Assembly (NCBI RefSeq): GCF_003692965.1
Contig: NZ_REHC01000006.1
Coordinates: 248,001-312,000 of the forward strand
Direction: 5' to 3'
Length of the DNA: 64,000 bases
From: Lactobacillus sp. ESL0246
GTDB taxonomy: Bacteria > Bacillota > Bacilli > Lactobacillales > Lactobacillaceae
The translations under genes and the position numbers were made by a program. Position 1 is the stretch's first letter. Each line of letters starts with the position of its first letter. The notes beneath the pieces were generated by a model. It saw only the letters and a list, made by a program, of their open reading frames with translations. It was not told the origin of the DNA and did not search any database. Shown piece by piece: positions 18,437 through 32,721 of the stretch.

Positions 18437-19789
18437 TTACATTCCAGCTTCAATAATTTTCTTTTCGGCCATTGTTTTACGTAATGATAGTAAGGCGGTG
18501 TATGTTGATAAAATATAAATTTTTTGGGTAGGTGCCTTACTTAATTGATCGATTACTTCTTCATTATTAGTGCAGGTAAGCATTTTTGCTGGATCAAAGC
18601 CAGCAACTTCTAATCTAAATCCCATATCATGCCAGCGGTCGCCACCAACTATAACTTTTTTAATTTGGTCACAATTTAAATCTTCAAACTGACCATCCCA
18701 AATCCATGAAGTGTCAATTCCATCTGCATGATTAGCGTTTAAAAGAGTAACTAAAGTATAATCTTTGTTTTCCGTATTCAGCATATGTAATACTTCATCA
18801 AGACCAACAGGATTTTTAACTAAAATTAAGTCAATTTCTTTACCGTAATAGTTGATAAGTTCTTGTCGACCAAAAACACGCTTGTTTTTAGCGAAAGCAT
18901 TCGCTACTTCAGCATCTGTTAGCTTAAAGTAGCGAGCAACGGAATAGGCTGCTAAGGCATTATATATGTTGTAAGTACCACCAATATTAATGTTGTAACT
19001 TTTACTACCCATTTTAAAATTAAGGCTATTTGGCGTTTGAGAAGTAATTTCATTAACTGAGTAGTCCAAATTAGGACGGTGGTAATTACAGTTAGGACAG
19101 AAGAAGTCACCCAAATTGGCATAGATACGATCATGATAGTGTAAAATGTGATTACACTTGGGGCATAAAACGCCGTCTGTGTTAACTGGAGCCTTTATGT
19201 CATGTTCTTGTTGATCACTGGGCAAATTAAAACCAAAGAAAACTTTAGGATTGGGTAATTCTACTGAAGAAAAAATACTAGCATCCCCATTTGCAATTAC
19301 TGTTGCTTGTGGTGCAAGTTTAATTCCATCAATAATTTTTTCATAAGTAGTATAAATTTCTCCGTAGCGATCCATTTGATCACGAAAAATATTGGTCAAA
19401 ACAAAACAACTCGGATGGAGTAATTCAGTTACCATTTTAACGTTGGCTTCGTCAACCTCTAGAACAGCAATCTTGCGTGCAGATTTATTTTTTTTATGAG
19501 CTAAAAAGGCTGTTACAATTCCTTGTTGCATGTTAGAACCAGATGGATTAGTTAAAACATTACCATATTTTTCTCTCAAGGATTCCACAATTAAAGCAGT
19601 AGTCATCGTTTTTCCATTTGTTCCGGTAACAATAATTGTTTCATAATTACTTGCTAATGTATTAAGTACTTTAGGATCAATTTTCATTGCTAACTTGCCA
19701 GGAAAGCTAGTTCCGCCTTTAAGAAAATTATGGAGAAACCAATAACTAGATTTGCCAACAAATTTAGCTAATAAAGATTTTAATTTCAT
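18437..19789 (-). CDS. murT: Lipid II isoglutaminyl synthase subunit MurT
   Basis: 450 residues. A Mur-ligase-type ATPase with the P-loop VTGTNGKTMT near residues 54-63, a LEVDEANV motif, a four-Cys zinc ribbon (CPKC ... CPNC, about 206-235) and a C-terminal DUF1727 domain with NPVGLDEVL. MurT activates the glutamate of lipid II for amidation, using ammonia from its partner glutaminase GatD. GatD is usually encoded immediately downstream, but here the gene ends 29 nt from an IS3 remnant and no gatD is in the window. The start has no strong ribosome binding site (GTGAGGG). Confidence 0.9.
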   Translation of the reverse strand: MKLKSLLAKFVGKSSYWFLHNFLKGGTSFPGKLAMKIDPKVLNTLASNYETIIVTGTNGKTMTTALIVESLREKYGNVLTNPSGSNMQQGIVTAFLAHKKNKSARKIAVLEVDEANVKMVTELLHPSCFVLTNIFRDQMDRYGEIYTTYEKIIDGIKLAPQATVIANGDASIFSSVELPNPKVFFGFNLPSDQQEHDIKAPVNTDGVLCPKCNHILHYHDRIYANLGDFFCPNCNYHRPNLDYSVNEITSQTPNSLNFKMGSKSYNINIGGTYNIYNALAAYSVARYFKLTDAEVANAFAKNKRVFGRQELINYYGKEIDLILVKNPVGLDEVLHMLNTENKDYTLVTLLNANHADGIDTSWIWDGQFEDLNCDQIKKVIVGGDRWHDMGFRLEVAGFDPAKMLTCTNNEEVIDQLSKAPTQKIYILSTYTALLSLRKTMAEKKIIEAGM

Positions 19790-19934
19790 ATTTATCCCTC
19801 ACTTTAAAATCATTATCAACTATAGCATAGCAAAGATATGAAAACGAGTTTTTAATGACGATTTATCTGCACAGATTTAAATTTTCAATTATACTAATTA
19901 AGTTAGATGTATTAAATTAGACAAAGGAGCAAAA

Positions 19935-20534
19935 ATGGCACAATTATTTTTTCACTATGGTGCAATGAGTAGCGGTAAAACCATTGAAATTTTAAAGGAT
20001 GCCCATAATTATGAAAACCAGGGCAGGAAAATCGTGCTTATGACAAGCGTCATTGATGATCGTAGTGGCGTAGGCGTAATAGCTTCACGAATAGGTATGA
20101 AACGTGAAGCTATTCCAATTGATCATGATATGAATATCTTTGAATATATTAAAATGCTCAATGATCAGAACCAGAAGCAAGGAGATGGTACCATTGCTTG
20201 TGTATTTGTAGACGAAGCACAATTCTTAACTCGGCATCATGTCATTGAATGCGCTAGAATTGTTGATGAACTTAAGATTCCGGTGATGGCATTTGGCTTG
20301 AAAAATGACTTTCAAAATAACTTGTTTGAAGGTACACAAAATTTACTAATTTTCGCTGATAAAATTACAGAAATCAAAACAATTTGTCACTACTGTGGTC
20401 GAAAAGCTACAATGAACTTACGAATTCATAATGGTAAGCCGGTTTATAAAGGTGAACAAGTTCAAATTGGCGGGGATGAGAGCTATTATCCTGTATGTCG
20501 CTTTCATTATTTTCACCCTGAACAATCAAGATAG
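19935..20534 (+). CDS. tdk: Thymidine kinase
   Basis: 199 residues, phosphorylates thymidine to dTMP for pyrimidine salvage. The P-loop is [11 protein letters not shown] (residues 6-16), the Walker-B-like motif VFVDEAQFL sits near 94-102, and C-terminal zinc-binding Cys residues appear as [10 protein letters not shown] and a later VCRFHY. ATG follows AAAGGAG. It heads the tdk-prfA-prmC-tsaC cluster, 14 nt before prfA. Confidence 0.95.
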   Translation: MAQLFFHYGAMSSGKTIEILKDAHNYENQGRKIVLMTSVIDDRSGVGVIASRIGMKREAIPIDHDMNIFEYIKMLNDQNQKQGDGTIACVFVDEAQFLTRHHVIECARIVDELKIPVMAFGLKNDFQNNLFEGTQNLLIFADKITEIKTICHYCGRKATMNLRIHNGKPVYKGEQVQIGGDESYYPVCRFHYFHPEQSR

Positions 20535-20548
20535 AGAGGGATTAAAAT

Positions 20549-21637
20549 ATGGACAAAATTATGGCACAGCTTGAAGGCCTAGTAGCTCATTACGATGAAT
20601 TACAAGAAATGATGGCAGATCCAGAAGTTATTGGTGATACAAAGCGCTATATGGAAATTTCTAAGGAAGAAGCTGACTTGCGCGAAGTCGTACAAAAATA
20701 CAAAAAATATAAAAATGACAAGCAGGAAATATCAGATAATAAAGAAATAATTACTGATGAAAGTGATAACGATTTGGTTGAAATGGCCAAGGCAGAAAAT
20801 AACGATCTAGAGCAGGAAATTGTTGATTTAGAAGAGCAGATCAAGATTTTAATGCTACCGAAAGATCCTAATGATGATAAAGATATTATCATGGAAATTC
20901 GAGGCGCGGCTGGAGGCGATGAAGCTTCGTTATTTGCTGGTGATTTACTTAGAATGTATGAAAAATATGCTGAAAGACAAAATTGGCAAGTGTCAGTAGT
21001 TGATAGTGAGCCAACTGAAGTTGGCGGCTATAAACGGATAGCTATTATGATCACAGGTGATAAGGTTTATTCGAAACTTAAATATGAAAATGGCGCTCAT
21101 CGAGTGCAGCGTATCCCTGTTACCGAATCTCAGGGACGTGTTCATACGTCAACTGCTACTGTTGCTGTAATGCCAGAATATGAACAAGTTGACCTCGAAC
21201 TAGATCCTAAAGATATAAGAGTTGACGTCTATCGTTCTAGTGGTGCTGGTGGTCAGCATATTAACAAAACGTCAAGTGCGGTACGAATGACACACTTGCC
21301 AACAGGAATAGTTGTAGCGATGCAGGATCAACGAAGCCAACAGCAAAACAGGGAAAAGGCAATGCAGATTTTAACCTCCCGAGTTTATGATTATTATGAA
21401 AGTCAAAACCGTGATCAATATGATGCTAAACGTAAAAATGCAGTTGGAACCGGCGATCGTTCAGAGAGAATTAGAACCTATAACTACCCACAAAATCGAG
21501 TAACTGATCATAGAATTGGCTTAACTCTTAATAAATTGGATCGTGTAATGAATGGTGAATTAGATGATATTATTAGTGCTTTGATTGTATATAATCAAAC
21601 CAAGCAATTGGAGGAATTGACAGACCAAAATGCCTAA
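20549..21637 (+). CDS. prfA: Peptide chain release factor 1
   Basis: 362 residues, normal RF1 length. It recognises UAA and UAG and releases the peptide. The stop-codon reading PxT motif is PVT in [14 protein letters not shown], and the GGQ motif that acts in the peptidyl-transferase centre is [17 protein letters not shown] near residue 235. It overlaps prmC, the enzyme that methylates this GGQ glutamine, by 8 nt. Confidence 0.96.
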   Translation: MDKIMAQLEGLVAHYDELQEMMADPEVIGDTKRYMEISKEEADLREVVQKYKKYKNDKQEISDNKEIITDESDNDLVEMAKAENNDLEQEIVDLEEQIKILMLPKDPNDDKDIIMEIRGAAGGDEASLFAGDLLRMYEKYAERQNWQVSVVDSEPTEVGGYKRIAIMITGDKVYSKLKYENGAHRVQRIPVTESQGRVHTSTATVAVMPEYEQVDLELDPKDIRVDVYRSSGAGGQHINKTSSAVRMTHLPTGIVVAMQDQRSQQQNREKAMQILTSRVYDYYESQNRDQYDAKRKNAVGTGDRSERIRTYNYPQNRVTDHRIGLTLNKLDRVMNGELDDIISALIVYNQTKQLEELTDQNA

Positions 21638-22478
21638 AATTCAAACATTAAATGATTTACGATTATGGGCAATTAACTTTGCATCAGATCAGCGACCGGA
21701 AGATATTGAATTTCTACTTGCCGAGCGTTTACTGTTAAGTCCAAGTCAATTTCAATTAAAACAAGATATGAAATTGGAGCCAGTGCAATTAAAAAAAGCT
21801 CAACAAGATATACGTAAATTAGCGCAGGGAATTCCTGCGCAGTATATCTTAGGATATTCTTGGTTTGGGGGATATAAAATTTTGGTTCAACGTGGTGTGT
21901 TAATACCACGTTTTGAAACAGAAGAATTAGTTAACTGGGCACTTTCCAAGCTTAATTCAGGTGATAAAGTTCTTGATTTAGGAACAGGATCGGGTTGTAT
22001 TACTGTTATGCTGGCAAAAGAAGCAATTAAAAAAGATATTATTAATCTTGATTTGTATGCTTCTGATGTGACTGATGCAGCACTTAGAATTAGTGAAGTA
22101 AACTTTTTAAAGTATAATATCGATGTTACTGTAAGAAAGGCAAATGTACTGATTGGTTTAGAAAAGTTCGATAAGATCATCTCAAATCCACCTTATATTA
22201 AAGAATCAGAAAAAAAGATAATGGATCAGAATGTTTTGCATAATGAACCAAAAGAAGCATTATTCGGTGGTAATAGTGGTCTTGACTTCTACCAAAAATT
22301 TGTTAACCAGATTAGAGATCATCTCAATAATGGCGGTGAATTTTTCTTAGAGTATGGTTTTAGTGAGAAGCAGGAACTCCAAAATTTGTTTAAGCGTGAA
22401 TTACCTGACTTTACAACTGAATTTAGGAATGACATGTCAGGTAAGCCACGAATAGTATGGGGAAAGTGGAATAAGTAA
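21630..22478 (+). CDS. prmC: Release factor glutamine N5-methyltransferase
   Basis: 282 residues. The Rossmann SAM-binding motif is [11 protein letters not shown] (about 113-123) and the substrate motif is SNPPYI near residue 187, both diagnostic of PrmC/HemK. The N-terminal helical domain ends with [14 protein letters not shown], which contacts the release factor. It methylates the GGQ glutamine of RF1/RF2. It overlaps prfA by 8 nt and tsaC by 1 nt. Confidence 0.95.
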   Translation: MPKIQTLNDLRLWAINFASDQRPEDIEFLLAERLLLSPSQFQLKQDMKLEPVQLKKAQQDIRKLAQGIPAQYILGYSWFGGYKILVQRGVLIPRFETEELVNWALSKLNSGDKVLDLGTGSGCITVMLAKEAIKKDIINLDLYASDVTDAALRISEVNFLKYNIDVTVRKANVLIGLEKFDKIISNPPYIKESEKKIMDQNVLHNEPKEALFGGNSGLDFYQKFVNQIRDHLNNGGEFFLEYGFSEKQELQNLFKRELPDFTTEFRNDMSGKPRIVWGKWNK

Positions 22479-23482
22479 TGCAAACAAAAATTTTTTTGCC
22501 AAGTCAGATAGATGATGCCGTAAAACTGCTTGATAATGGGAATTTAGTTGCTTTTCCAACTGAAACGGTTTATGGATTAGGGGCGTTGGCTACTAATGAA
22601 GAATCTGTGAAAAAAGTATATCAAGCCAAGGGTCGACCGAGTGACAATCCGTTGATTGTCACGGTTTCGGATAAAAAAATGATGGCAAAATATGCTAAGA
22701 GTATTCCTGAAAGAGCAACTAAGTTAATTAATTACTTTTGGCCAGGACCTTTAACAATTTTGTTATATGTTAAGCCCAAAAGTTTACCTCGTGCTGTAAC
22801 TGGGGGGCTTGATACCGTGGCCTTTCGCTGCCCAGATGATAGACTGACACATGAATTAATTGCTAAATTAGGTAGACCAATTGTGGGTCCTTCTGCTAAT
22901 ACTTCAACTAAACCGAGTCCCACTACGGCTCAGCATGTTTATCATGATTTAAATGGTAAAATTGCTGGTATTATTGATGGTGGTCCTACTAAAGTGGGGC
23001 TAGAATCTACAATTATTGACTTATCTGTTGATGCTCCTGTTGTTTTAAGACCAGGCGAGATCACTCCTGATGAATTAAGTCGTGTTTTAGGGGAAAAAGT
23101 TCTGATTAACAGTGGAAAGACTTCTGAACAGGAAATTCCTAAGGCTCCAGGTATGAAGTATCGTCATTATGCTCCAAGTGCTTCTGTCGTTGTTGTTGAC
23201 GATGAACAAGATTTCTCTAAAATTACTTATGATAAAAATATAGGAGTAATGGCATTAGGAGCAGTCTTAAAGAAGATAAGATTAACTGCTGAAAATAAAT
23301 TTGATTTAGGTAATAATTTAAGTGATGCAGATCATAATTTGTTTGCAGGTTTGCGTTATTTTGATGATCATCAAGAGATTAACCAGATTTTTGTACAGGG
23401 ATTTCATGGTAGTGAAGCCACGCTGGCATATATGAATCGACTAAACAAGGCTGCTGGCGGACATCATTTTCAGGTAAAATAA
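22478..23482 (+). CDS. tsaC: L-threonylcarbamoyladenylate synthase, Sua5 type
   Basis: 334 residues (also called ywlC/sua5). The YrdC domain (about 1-200) shows [25 protein letters not shown] and the ATP-binding region [15 protein letters not shown]. The linker [10 protein letters not shown] leads into the smaller C-terminal Sua5 domain. It makes the threonylcarbamoyl-AMP used for t6A37 of ANN-reading tRNAs. Last gene of the tdk cluster, with a terminator after it. Confidence 0.93.
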   Translation: MQTKIFLPSQIDDAVKLLDNGNLVAFPTETVYGLGALATNEESVKKVYQAKGRPSDNPLIVTVSDKKMMAKYAKSIPERATKLINYFWPGPLTILLYVKPKSLPRAVTGGLDTVAFRCPDDRLTHELIAKLGRPIVGPSANTSTKPSPTTAQHVYHDLNGKIAGIIDGGPTKVGLESTIIDLSVDAPVVLRPGEITPDELSRVLGEKVLINSGKTSEQEIPKAPGMKYRHYAPSASVVVVDDEQDFSKITYDKNIGVMALGAVLKKIRLTAENKFDLGNNLSDADHNLFAGLRYFDDHQEINQIFVQGFHGSEATLAYMNRLNKAAGGHHFQVK

Positions 23483-23491
23483 AAAATTATT

Positions 23492-23521
23492 AGCAAAGGG
23501 CTTTAAACCCTTTGCTTTTTT
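23492..23521 (+). terminator. Terminator after tsaC
   Basis: AGCAAAGGG and CCCTTTGCT around CTTTAAA, followed by six T. Confidence 0.9.
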
Positions 23522-23567
23522 GATTAAAATAAGTGATAAATATGATATATGTTTTAGGAGGACAATG

Positions 23568-24197
23568 ATGGGTAAATTTACGGTTTTAAATCATCCATTA
23601 ATTCAGCACAAGTTAACTATTATTAGGCGTAAGGAGACCAGTTCAAATGAATTTCGAAGAATTGTCGGAGAAATTGGTGGTCTCATGACTTATGAAATTA
23701 CTAGGGATTTACCACTAAAAGATGTTGAAATTGAGACTCCGATGGGTAAAACAACGCAAAAAGAAATTGCTGGTAAAAAAATGACAATTGTTCCAATTTT
23801 GCGTGCGGGAATTGGGATGCTCAACGGTGTATTGGACATGATTCCTTCTGCAAAAGTTGGTGTAATCGGGATGTATCGCGATGAAGAAACATTAAAGCCG
23901 CATGAATATTTCTGTAAGATGCCTAAAGACATTGCTGAAAGAGAATGCTTAGTTGTTGACCCAATGCTTGCCACTGGTGGATCGGCTAACATGGCAATCA
24001 GTGCCTTAAAAAAGCGGGGAGTTAAAGATATTAAATTAGCTGTTTTAGTAGCAGCTCCTGAAGGAGTGAAGGCAATTCAAGCCGAAAATCCAGATGTTGA
24101 TATTTATGCTGCTGCACAAGATGATGAATTACTTGAGAGCGGCTATATTTTTCCTGGACTAGGTGATGCGGGTGACCGCTTATTTGGTACCAAATAA
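23568..24197 (+). CDS. upp: Uracil phosphoribosyltransferase
   Basis: 209 residues from ATG 23568 ([20 protein letters not shown]), chosen because AGGAGG lies 7 nt upstream and the length then matches the family; ATG 23565 is also possible. The PRPP-binding loop is [16 protein letters not shown] and the uracil-binding end is [17 protein letters not shown]. It converts uracil to UMP. It stands just before the ATP synthase operon, as in many Firmicutes. Confidence 0.95.
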   Translation: MGKFTVLNHPLIQHKLTIIRRKETSSNEFRRIVGEIGGLMTYEITRDLPLKDVEIETPMGKTTQKEIAGKKMTIVPILRAGIGMLNGVLDMIPSAKVGVIGMYRDEETLKPHEYFCKMPKDIAERECLVVDPMLATGGSANMAISALKKRGVKDIKLAVLVAAPEGVKAIQAENPDVDIYAAAQDDELLESGYIFPGLGDAGDRLFGTK

Positions 24198-24235
24198 GGG
24201 TTTAGAAAAATATTTATAGAAATTGCTTACATTTT

Positions 24236-24264
24236 TTCACAAAAAGTTTGAATGGTGTTAATAT
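24236..24264 (+). promoter_or_regulatory. Probable atp operon promoter
   Basis: TTCACA, 17-nt spacer, TAATAT, 48 nt before atpB. It is the best sigma-A-like match in the 115-nt upp-atpB spacer. Confidence 0.45.
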
Positions 24265-24312
24265 TGTAGGAGTGTTCTATAAACTGGGCACGAGAAGGGA
24301 GGTCACGAAGTA

Positions 24313-25026
24313 ATGGAGAAACCATTTGTATTTAATTTCTTGGGCTTGAGTTTTGATCTCGCTGGAATTATTGGCTCGACCTTAATGGCTGCCGTTATTT
24401 TACTAGTCTGTATTTGGCTCTCACGCAAGATTGAAATGAAGCCAAACAAAAAGCAAAACATTATTGAGTATATACTTGATTTTACTGACAATATTGTTAA
24501 GGATAATGTCGGCGATAAAGATGCACAAAAACATCTGTCACTTTATGCTTTTGTTCTGTTTCTCTTCATCTGGTCTATGAACCAATTAGGCATGTTCTTA
24601 GAGGTCAAAGTCGGTGATACTATGCTTGTTAAATCACCGACAGCTGACCCGGTCACAACAATGTCATTTGCAATGATGACCTTGCTTTTATCATTTACAT
24701 TTGGAATTCAAAAATTTGGTATCGGTGGGTACTGGCGAAATTACGCTGAACCAGTTAGCTTTTTATTCCCAATTAATATGATTGAGGAAATTACTAACTT
24801 TTTGACGCTGTCTTTACGTTTGTATGGTAATATTTACGCAGGCGAAGTATTATTAACATTGATTGGTAATAATTTAGCTCCTAGTCTAGGTATTCCAACA
24901 ATGATTTTAGCAGCTCCACTCGCAATGATTTGGCAAGGTTTCTCTGTCTTCATTGGCTCTATCCAGGCATATGTTTTTGTAACACTTTCAATGGTATACA
25001 TTGGTAAAAAAGTTACAAAAGAATAA
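24313..25026 (+). CDS. atpB: F1Fo ATP synthase subunit a
   Basis: 237 residues with five to six membrane helices. The conserved segment [18 protein letters not shown] carries the essential Arg facing the c-ring, and the C-terminal helix pair ends in [19 protein letters not shown]. It forms the proton half-channels of Fo. In lactobacilli the enzyme mainly pumps protons out at the cost of ATP to hold cytoplasmic pH. First gene of a complete atpBEFHAGDC operon. Confidence 0.95.
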   Translation: MEKPFVFNFLGLSFDLAGIIGSTLMAAVILLVCIWLSRKIEMKPNKKQNIIEYILDFTDNIVKDNVGDKDAQKHLSLYAFVLFLFIWSMNQLGMFLEVKVGDTMLVKSPTADPVTTMSFAMMTLLLSFTFGIQKFGIGGYWRNYAEPVSFLFPINMIEEITNFLTLSLRLYGNIYAGEVLLTLIGNNLAPSLGIPTMILAAPLAMIWQGFSVFIGSIQAYVFVTLSMVYIGKKVTKE

Positions 25027-25045
25027 TTTTTTTGGAGGTTTAAAT

Positions 25046-25276
25046 ATGTCACAAGCTTTTAAATATATTTCTGCAGCTCTTGTAGCTGGTTTAGCTGCTT
25101 TAGCTGCATCTTGGGGTAATGGTAAGGTTATTACTAAGACAATCGAAAGTATGGCCCGTCAACCTGAAAGTGCCGGAAACTTGAGATCAACAATGTTTAT
25201 TGGTGTTGGTTTGATTGAAGCCGTTCCTATTTTGGCAATTGTCATTGCTTTCTTAATTCTTTTCGTAAAATCTTAG
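25046..25276 (+). CDS. atpE: F1Fo ATP synthase subunit c
   Basis: 76 residues, a helical hairpin. The ion-binding Glu is E58 in [12 protein letters not shown]; the polar loop is [12 protein letters not shown] 25046 follows TTGGAGG by 7 nt; a longer frame from 25001 overlaps atpB and lacks support. It forms the rotating membrane ring. Confidence 0.95.
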   Translation: MSQAFKYISAALVAGLAALAASWGNGKVITKTIESMARQPESAGNLRSTMFIGVGLIEAVPILAIVIAFLILFVKS

Positions 25277-25317
25277 TTATTTAAAAGAATTTAGGTTAAA
25301 AGATAGAAGGGCAGTAA

Positions 25318-25829
25318 ATGACATTTCAAACTTTATTTGCAGCCTCTGCAGGTCATCTTTATGTTGGAAACACTCTTTGGTATTTAATTGTTTTTATAAT
25401 TTTGCTTATTTTGGTTAAGCATTATGCTTGGGGACCAGTTTCCGATATGATGGAAAAAAGGCGTCAGAAAGTAATTAATGATTTGGATTCAGCTGAAGAT
25501 AATCGTAAGAAAGCTGAAATTCTTGCCAATGAGCGTGAAGCTGCATTGAAAAATTCAAAGCAGGAAGCAACTCAGATTATTTCTGAAGCTAAGACTAATG
25601 CCCAAAAAACAAGTAGTCAGATAGTGGCTAATGCTAATAATGAGGCTGCATCGATTCACGAAAAAGCTAAAGCTGATGCTGCACAGGCCAAGGTTGATGC
25701 ACTCAATGAAGCACGTGCGCAAGTCGCAGATATTTCTGTTGCAATTGCCGAAAAGGTAATTACCAAAAATTTATCTGCTGATGATCAAAAAGATTTAGTT
25801 GATCAATTTGTTAAGGGGCTGAATGAATA

Positions 25830-25830
<1 letters not shown>
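25318..25830 (+). CDS. atpF: F1Fo ATP synthase subunit b
   Basis: 170 residues. One N-terminal membrane helix (about 18-38, LWYLIVFIILLILVKHYAW) is followed by a long charged, alanine-rich coiled coil that forms the peripheral stalk linking subunit a to delta and alpha. It overlaps atpH by one base (TAATG). Confidence 0.93.
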
Positions 25831-27904
<2,074 letters not shown>

Positions 27905-27914
27905 GAGGTAGTCT

Positions 27915-30339
<2,425 letters not shown>

Positions 30340-30350
30340 GGTGATGTCAT

Positions 30351-30788
30351 ATGGCTGATCCAGAAAAACTTTTTATGGTAAATGTTGTAACTCCGGATGG
30401 ATTGATTTTTTCTCACCATGCCAGTTTTGTTGAAATGCGAGCAGTTGACGGGCAGCGTTCGATTATGTACAATCACTTACCGATTTTGACGCCATTGGTA
30501 ATTGGTGAGATCAAAGTAAAGCGAAGCCGGGAAATGAATAGTGTAATTAATCATATTGCAATTAGCGGTGGCTATTTTGAATTTTCTGACAATGTTGCTA
30601 CGTTTATTGCTGACAGTGCTGAGCGTTCAACTAAAATCGATGTTTCGCGTGCAGAGGCAGCTAGAGAACGTGCACAACGTGCAATGGAAAAAGCTAAGTC
30701 TGTACATGATCAGCGATCTTTAGAGCGTGCACAAGTTGCATTAAGAAGAGCAATTAATAGAATTAGTGTTTATAATTCAAATAAATAG
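30351..30788 (+). CDS. atpC: F1Fo ATP synthase subunit epsilon
   Basis: 145 residues. N-terminal beta sandwich starting [27 protein letters not shown] and a C-terminal helical hairpin ([18 protein letters not shown]...) that can inhibit ATP hydrolysis. Last gene of the operon, followed by a terminator. Confidence 0.94.
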   Translation: MADPEKLFMVNVVTPDGLIFSHHASFVEMRAVDGQRSIMYNHLPILTPLVIGEIKVKRSREMNSVINHIAISGGYFEFSDNVATFIADSAERSTKIDVSRAEAARERAQRAMEKAKSVHDQRSLERAQVALRRAINRISVYNSNK

Positions 30789-30799
30789 TATTCTTTATA

Positions 30800-30827
30800 A
30801 CGGATGCACAAAAGTGTATCCGTTTTT
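30800..30827 (+). terminator. atp operon terminator
   Basis: ACGGATGCAC pairs with GTGTATCCGT (one G-T pair) around AAAA, with TTTTT after it. Confidence 0.9.
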
Positions 30828-30858
30828 GCTTAGTTTAAATTAGAAAAAGAGAGGAAAA

Positions 30859-31089
30859 ATGTTTCAACTTGGGGTACATGCTTTGATCAGTATCTTTATT
30901 TATTTATTAACAATTGGCTTATCATTTCAAATTATGAAAAGTATTCAGATTGAAAAGATTATTCGGATAAATCGAACTTTTGAAGCGCAACTTTTACTAG
31001 TTTTTTTGTCAATTGGTCTTGGTTATTTAGTGGGTACTTTTTTTATAACACTAATAGATACGTCATTGCAATTAAGTAATTTATTTTAA
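30859..31089 (+). CDS. DUF1146 small membrane protein (YwzB-like)
   Basis: 76 residues with two membrane helices (about 5-25 and 47-68) separated by a basic stretch. Sequence pattern and position between atpC and mbl/murA match DUF1146 proteins of Firmicutes. Function unknown. ATG follows GAGAGGA. Confidence 0.8.
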   Translation: MFQLGVHALISIFIYLLTIGLSFQIMKSIQIEKIIRINRTFEAQLLLVFLSIGLGYLVGTFFITLIDTSLQLSNLF

Positions 31090-31171
31090 AACTTCATAAA
31101 GTGAACAAGAGAAAAGGAAAAATCGCTATCTTTATGGTAAAATGTACATTGAATATTTATGGAGGATTATT

Positions 31172-32161
31172 GTGGCACGAGATATAGGAATTGATTTAGG
31201 GACAGCCAATGTGCTTATCAACGTCTCTGGAAAAGGAATTGTGTTAAATGAGCCATCAGTGGTAGCTGTTAATACAAGTACAAATAAAGTAGTGGCTGTT
31301 GGCACTGAGGCATATAAAATGGTAGGCCGAACACCTGGAAATATTCGGGTAATTCGTCCATTAAAAAATGGTGTGATTGCTGATTTTGACATTACTGAAG
31401 CAATGCTGTCATATTTTATTGAAAAGTTAAATGTTAAAGGCTTTATGTCAAAGCCAAGTATCTTAATTTGTGCACCAACTGGTGTTACTTCAATAGAACA
31501 AAAGGCAATTATTCAAGCAGCAGAAAAATCTGGTGGTGGCAAGGTTTATCTTGACTTTGAACCTAAGGTTGCTGCAGTTGGCGCAGGTCTTGATATTTTT
31601 AAACCGCAAGGTAATATTGTTATTGACATTGGTGGTGGAACGACTGATATTGCTGTTTTGTCCATGGGAGAAATCGTTACTAGCCAATCACTTAGGTATG
31701 CCGGAGATCATATGAATCAAGCTGTAGTTGCTTATATCAAAAATAAGCATAATTTATTGATTGGTTCGAGAACCGCTGAGCAGATAAAAATAGAGATTGG
31801 TAGTGCATTTGAACCTGATCCCGAAGGAACAATTACTGTTCGGGGTCGTGATGTGGTTGATGGCTTACCCAAACAAGCCACGGTCTCAGCTGTAGAAATT
31901 CAAGAAGCATTGCATGATGGATTAATGACAATTATTTCTGCAACCAAAGAAGTTTTAGAAAAAACTCCACCTGAGCTCTCAGCTGATATTATTGACCGCG
32001 GGATCATGCTAACTGGTGGAGGTGCTCTGCTTAAGAATATTGATAAATTAATATCTTATTACTTAAAAGTTCCAGTTTTAACCGCGGATCATCCGTTAGA
32101 AGCTGTAGCTTTGGGAACAGGGATATTATTAAAAAATATTGAAAAGCATCAAAGGCATTAG
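31172..32161 (+). CDS. mbl: MreB-like cell-shape protein Mbl
   Basis: 329 residues from a GTG at 31172 with GGAGG 6 nt upstream; the longer frame from 31142 adds unrelated residues. Actin-fold nucleotide motifs: [12 protein letters not shown] (phosphate 1), [15 protein letters not shown] (phosphate 2) and [15 protein letters not shown] (adenosine). It forms membrane-bound filaments that guide side-wall peptidoglycan synthesis. It is about half identical to the MreB encoded at 54448. Followed at 14 nt by yidD and then rodA. Confidence 0.93.
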   Translation: MARDIGIDLGTANVLINVSGKGIVLNEPSVVAVNTSTNKVVAVGTEAYKMVGRTPGNIRVIRPLKNGVIADFDITEAMLSYFIEKLNVKGFMSKPSILICAPTGVTSIEQKAIIQAAEKSGGGKVYLDFEPKVAAVGAGLDIFKPQGNIVIDIGGGTTDIAVLSMGEIVTSQSLRYAGDHMNQAVVAYIKNKHNLLIGSRTAEQIKIEIGSAFEPDPEGTITVRGRDVVDGLPKQATVSAVEIQEALHDGLMTIISATKEVLEKTPPELSADIIDRGIMLTGGGALLKNIDKLISYYLKVPVLTADHPLEAVALGTGILLKNIEKHQRH

Positions 32162-32175
32162 TTTAGGAGGTTGAC

Positions 32176-32469
32176 TTGCGTAGGCTCTTAATTTCTTTAG
32201 TAAGATTGTACCAGAAATTTATTTCACCTGCTTTACCTAAAAGTTGCCGGTATTACCCAACTTGTTCAACCTATATGATTGATGCTTTAAAAAAGTTTGG
32301 TCCAGTTTTGGGATTAATTATGGGTATTTGTCGAATTTTGCGTTGTAATCCCTTTATTCGGGGTGGTGTGGACCCTGTATCAGATAAGTTTACTATTTTT
32401 CGTAATCCTCACCCAGAAAAATATGAAGATGAAATTATAGCCCAAAAATTTCATCCATCTGTAAAGTAG
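32176..32469 (+). CDS. yidD: Membrane protein insertion efficiency factor YidD
   Basis: 97 residues. Signature [20 protein letters not shown] and the three conserved Cys, then [21 protein letters not shown] start with AGGAGG 5 nt upstream. YidD helps insertion of proteins by YidC/Sec. Its position in a cell-shape cluster is common in lactobacilli. Confidence 0.93.
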   Translation: MRRLLISLVRLYQKFISPALPKSCRYYPTCSTYMIDALKKFGPVLGLIMGICRILRCNPFIRGGVDPVSDKFTIFRNPHPEKYEDEIIAQKFHPSVK

Positions 32470-32477
32470 GAGATATT

Positions 32478-32705
32478 ATGTCTAAAAAACCAGAAAATAT
32501 AAATATTGAGATCAATGAAATAAAGGGAAATAAAACTCCAACTTGGGAGGTAATTATACCTCATAAAAAGGAAATTGGAAGGATTGAAAAAATGGCAGGA
32601 CGTTATCGTGCCATTACTAATAAAACTAACAACATTTTGTATTCTAAAAGTTTGGAAAGTAGTATTAATGATTTGCTTTCTTATTTTGCATTACATGAAA
32701 AATAG
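32478..32705 (+). CDS. DUF2969 protein
   Basis: 75 residues, basic, no membrane helix. The pattern KNKTPTWEVIIPHKKEIGRI-like core and the location between yidD and rodA match DUF2969, a family confined to Lactobacillales. Function unknown. AGGAG precedes ATG. Confidence 0.8.
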   Translation: MSKKPENINIEINEIKGNKTPTWEVIIPHKKEIGRIEKMAGRYRAITNKTNNILYSKSLESSINDLLSYFALHEK

Positions 32706-32721
32706 TGGACAGTGATAATTA

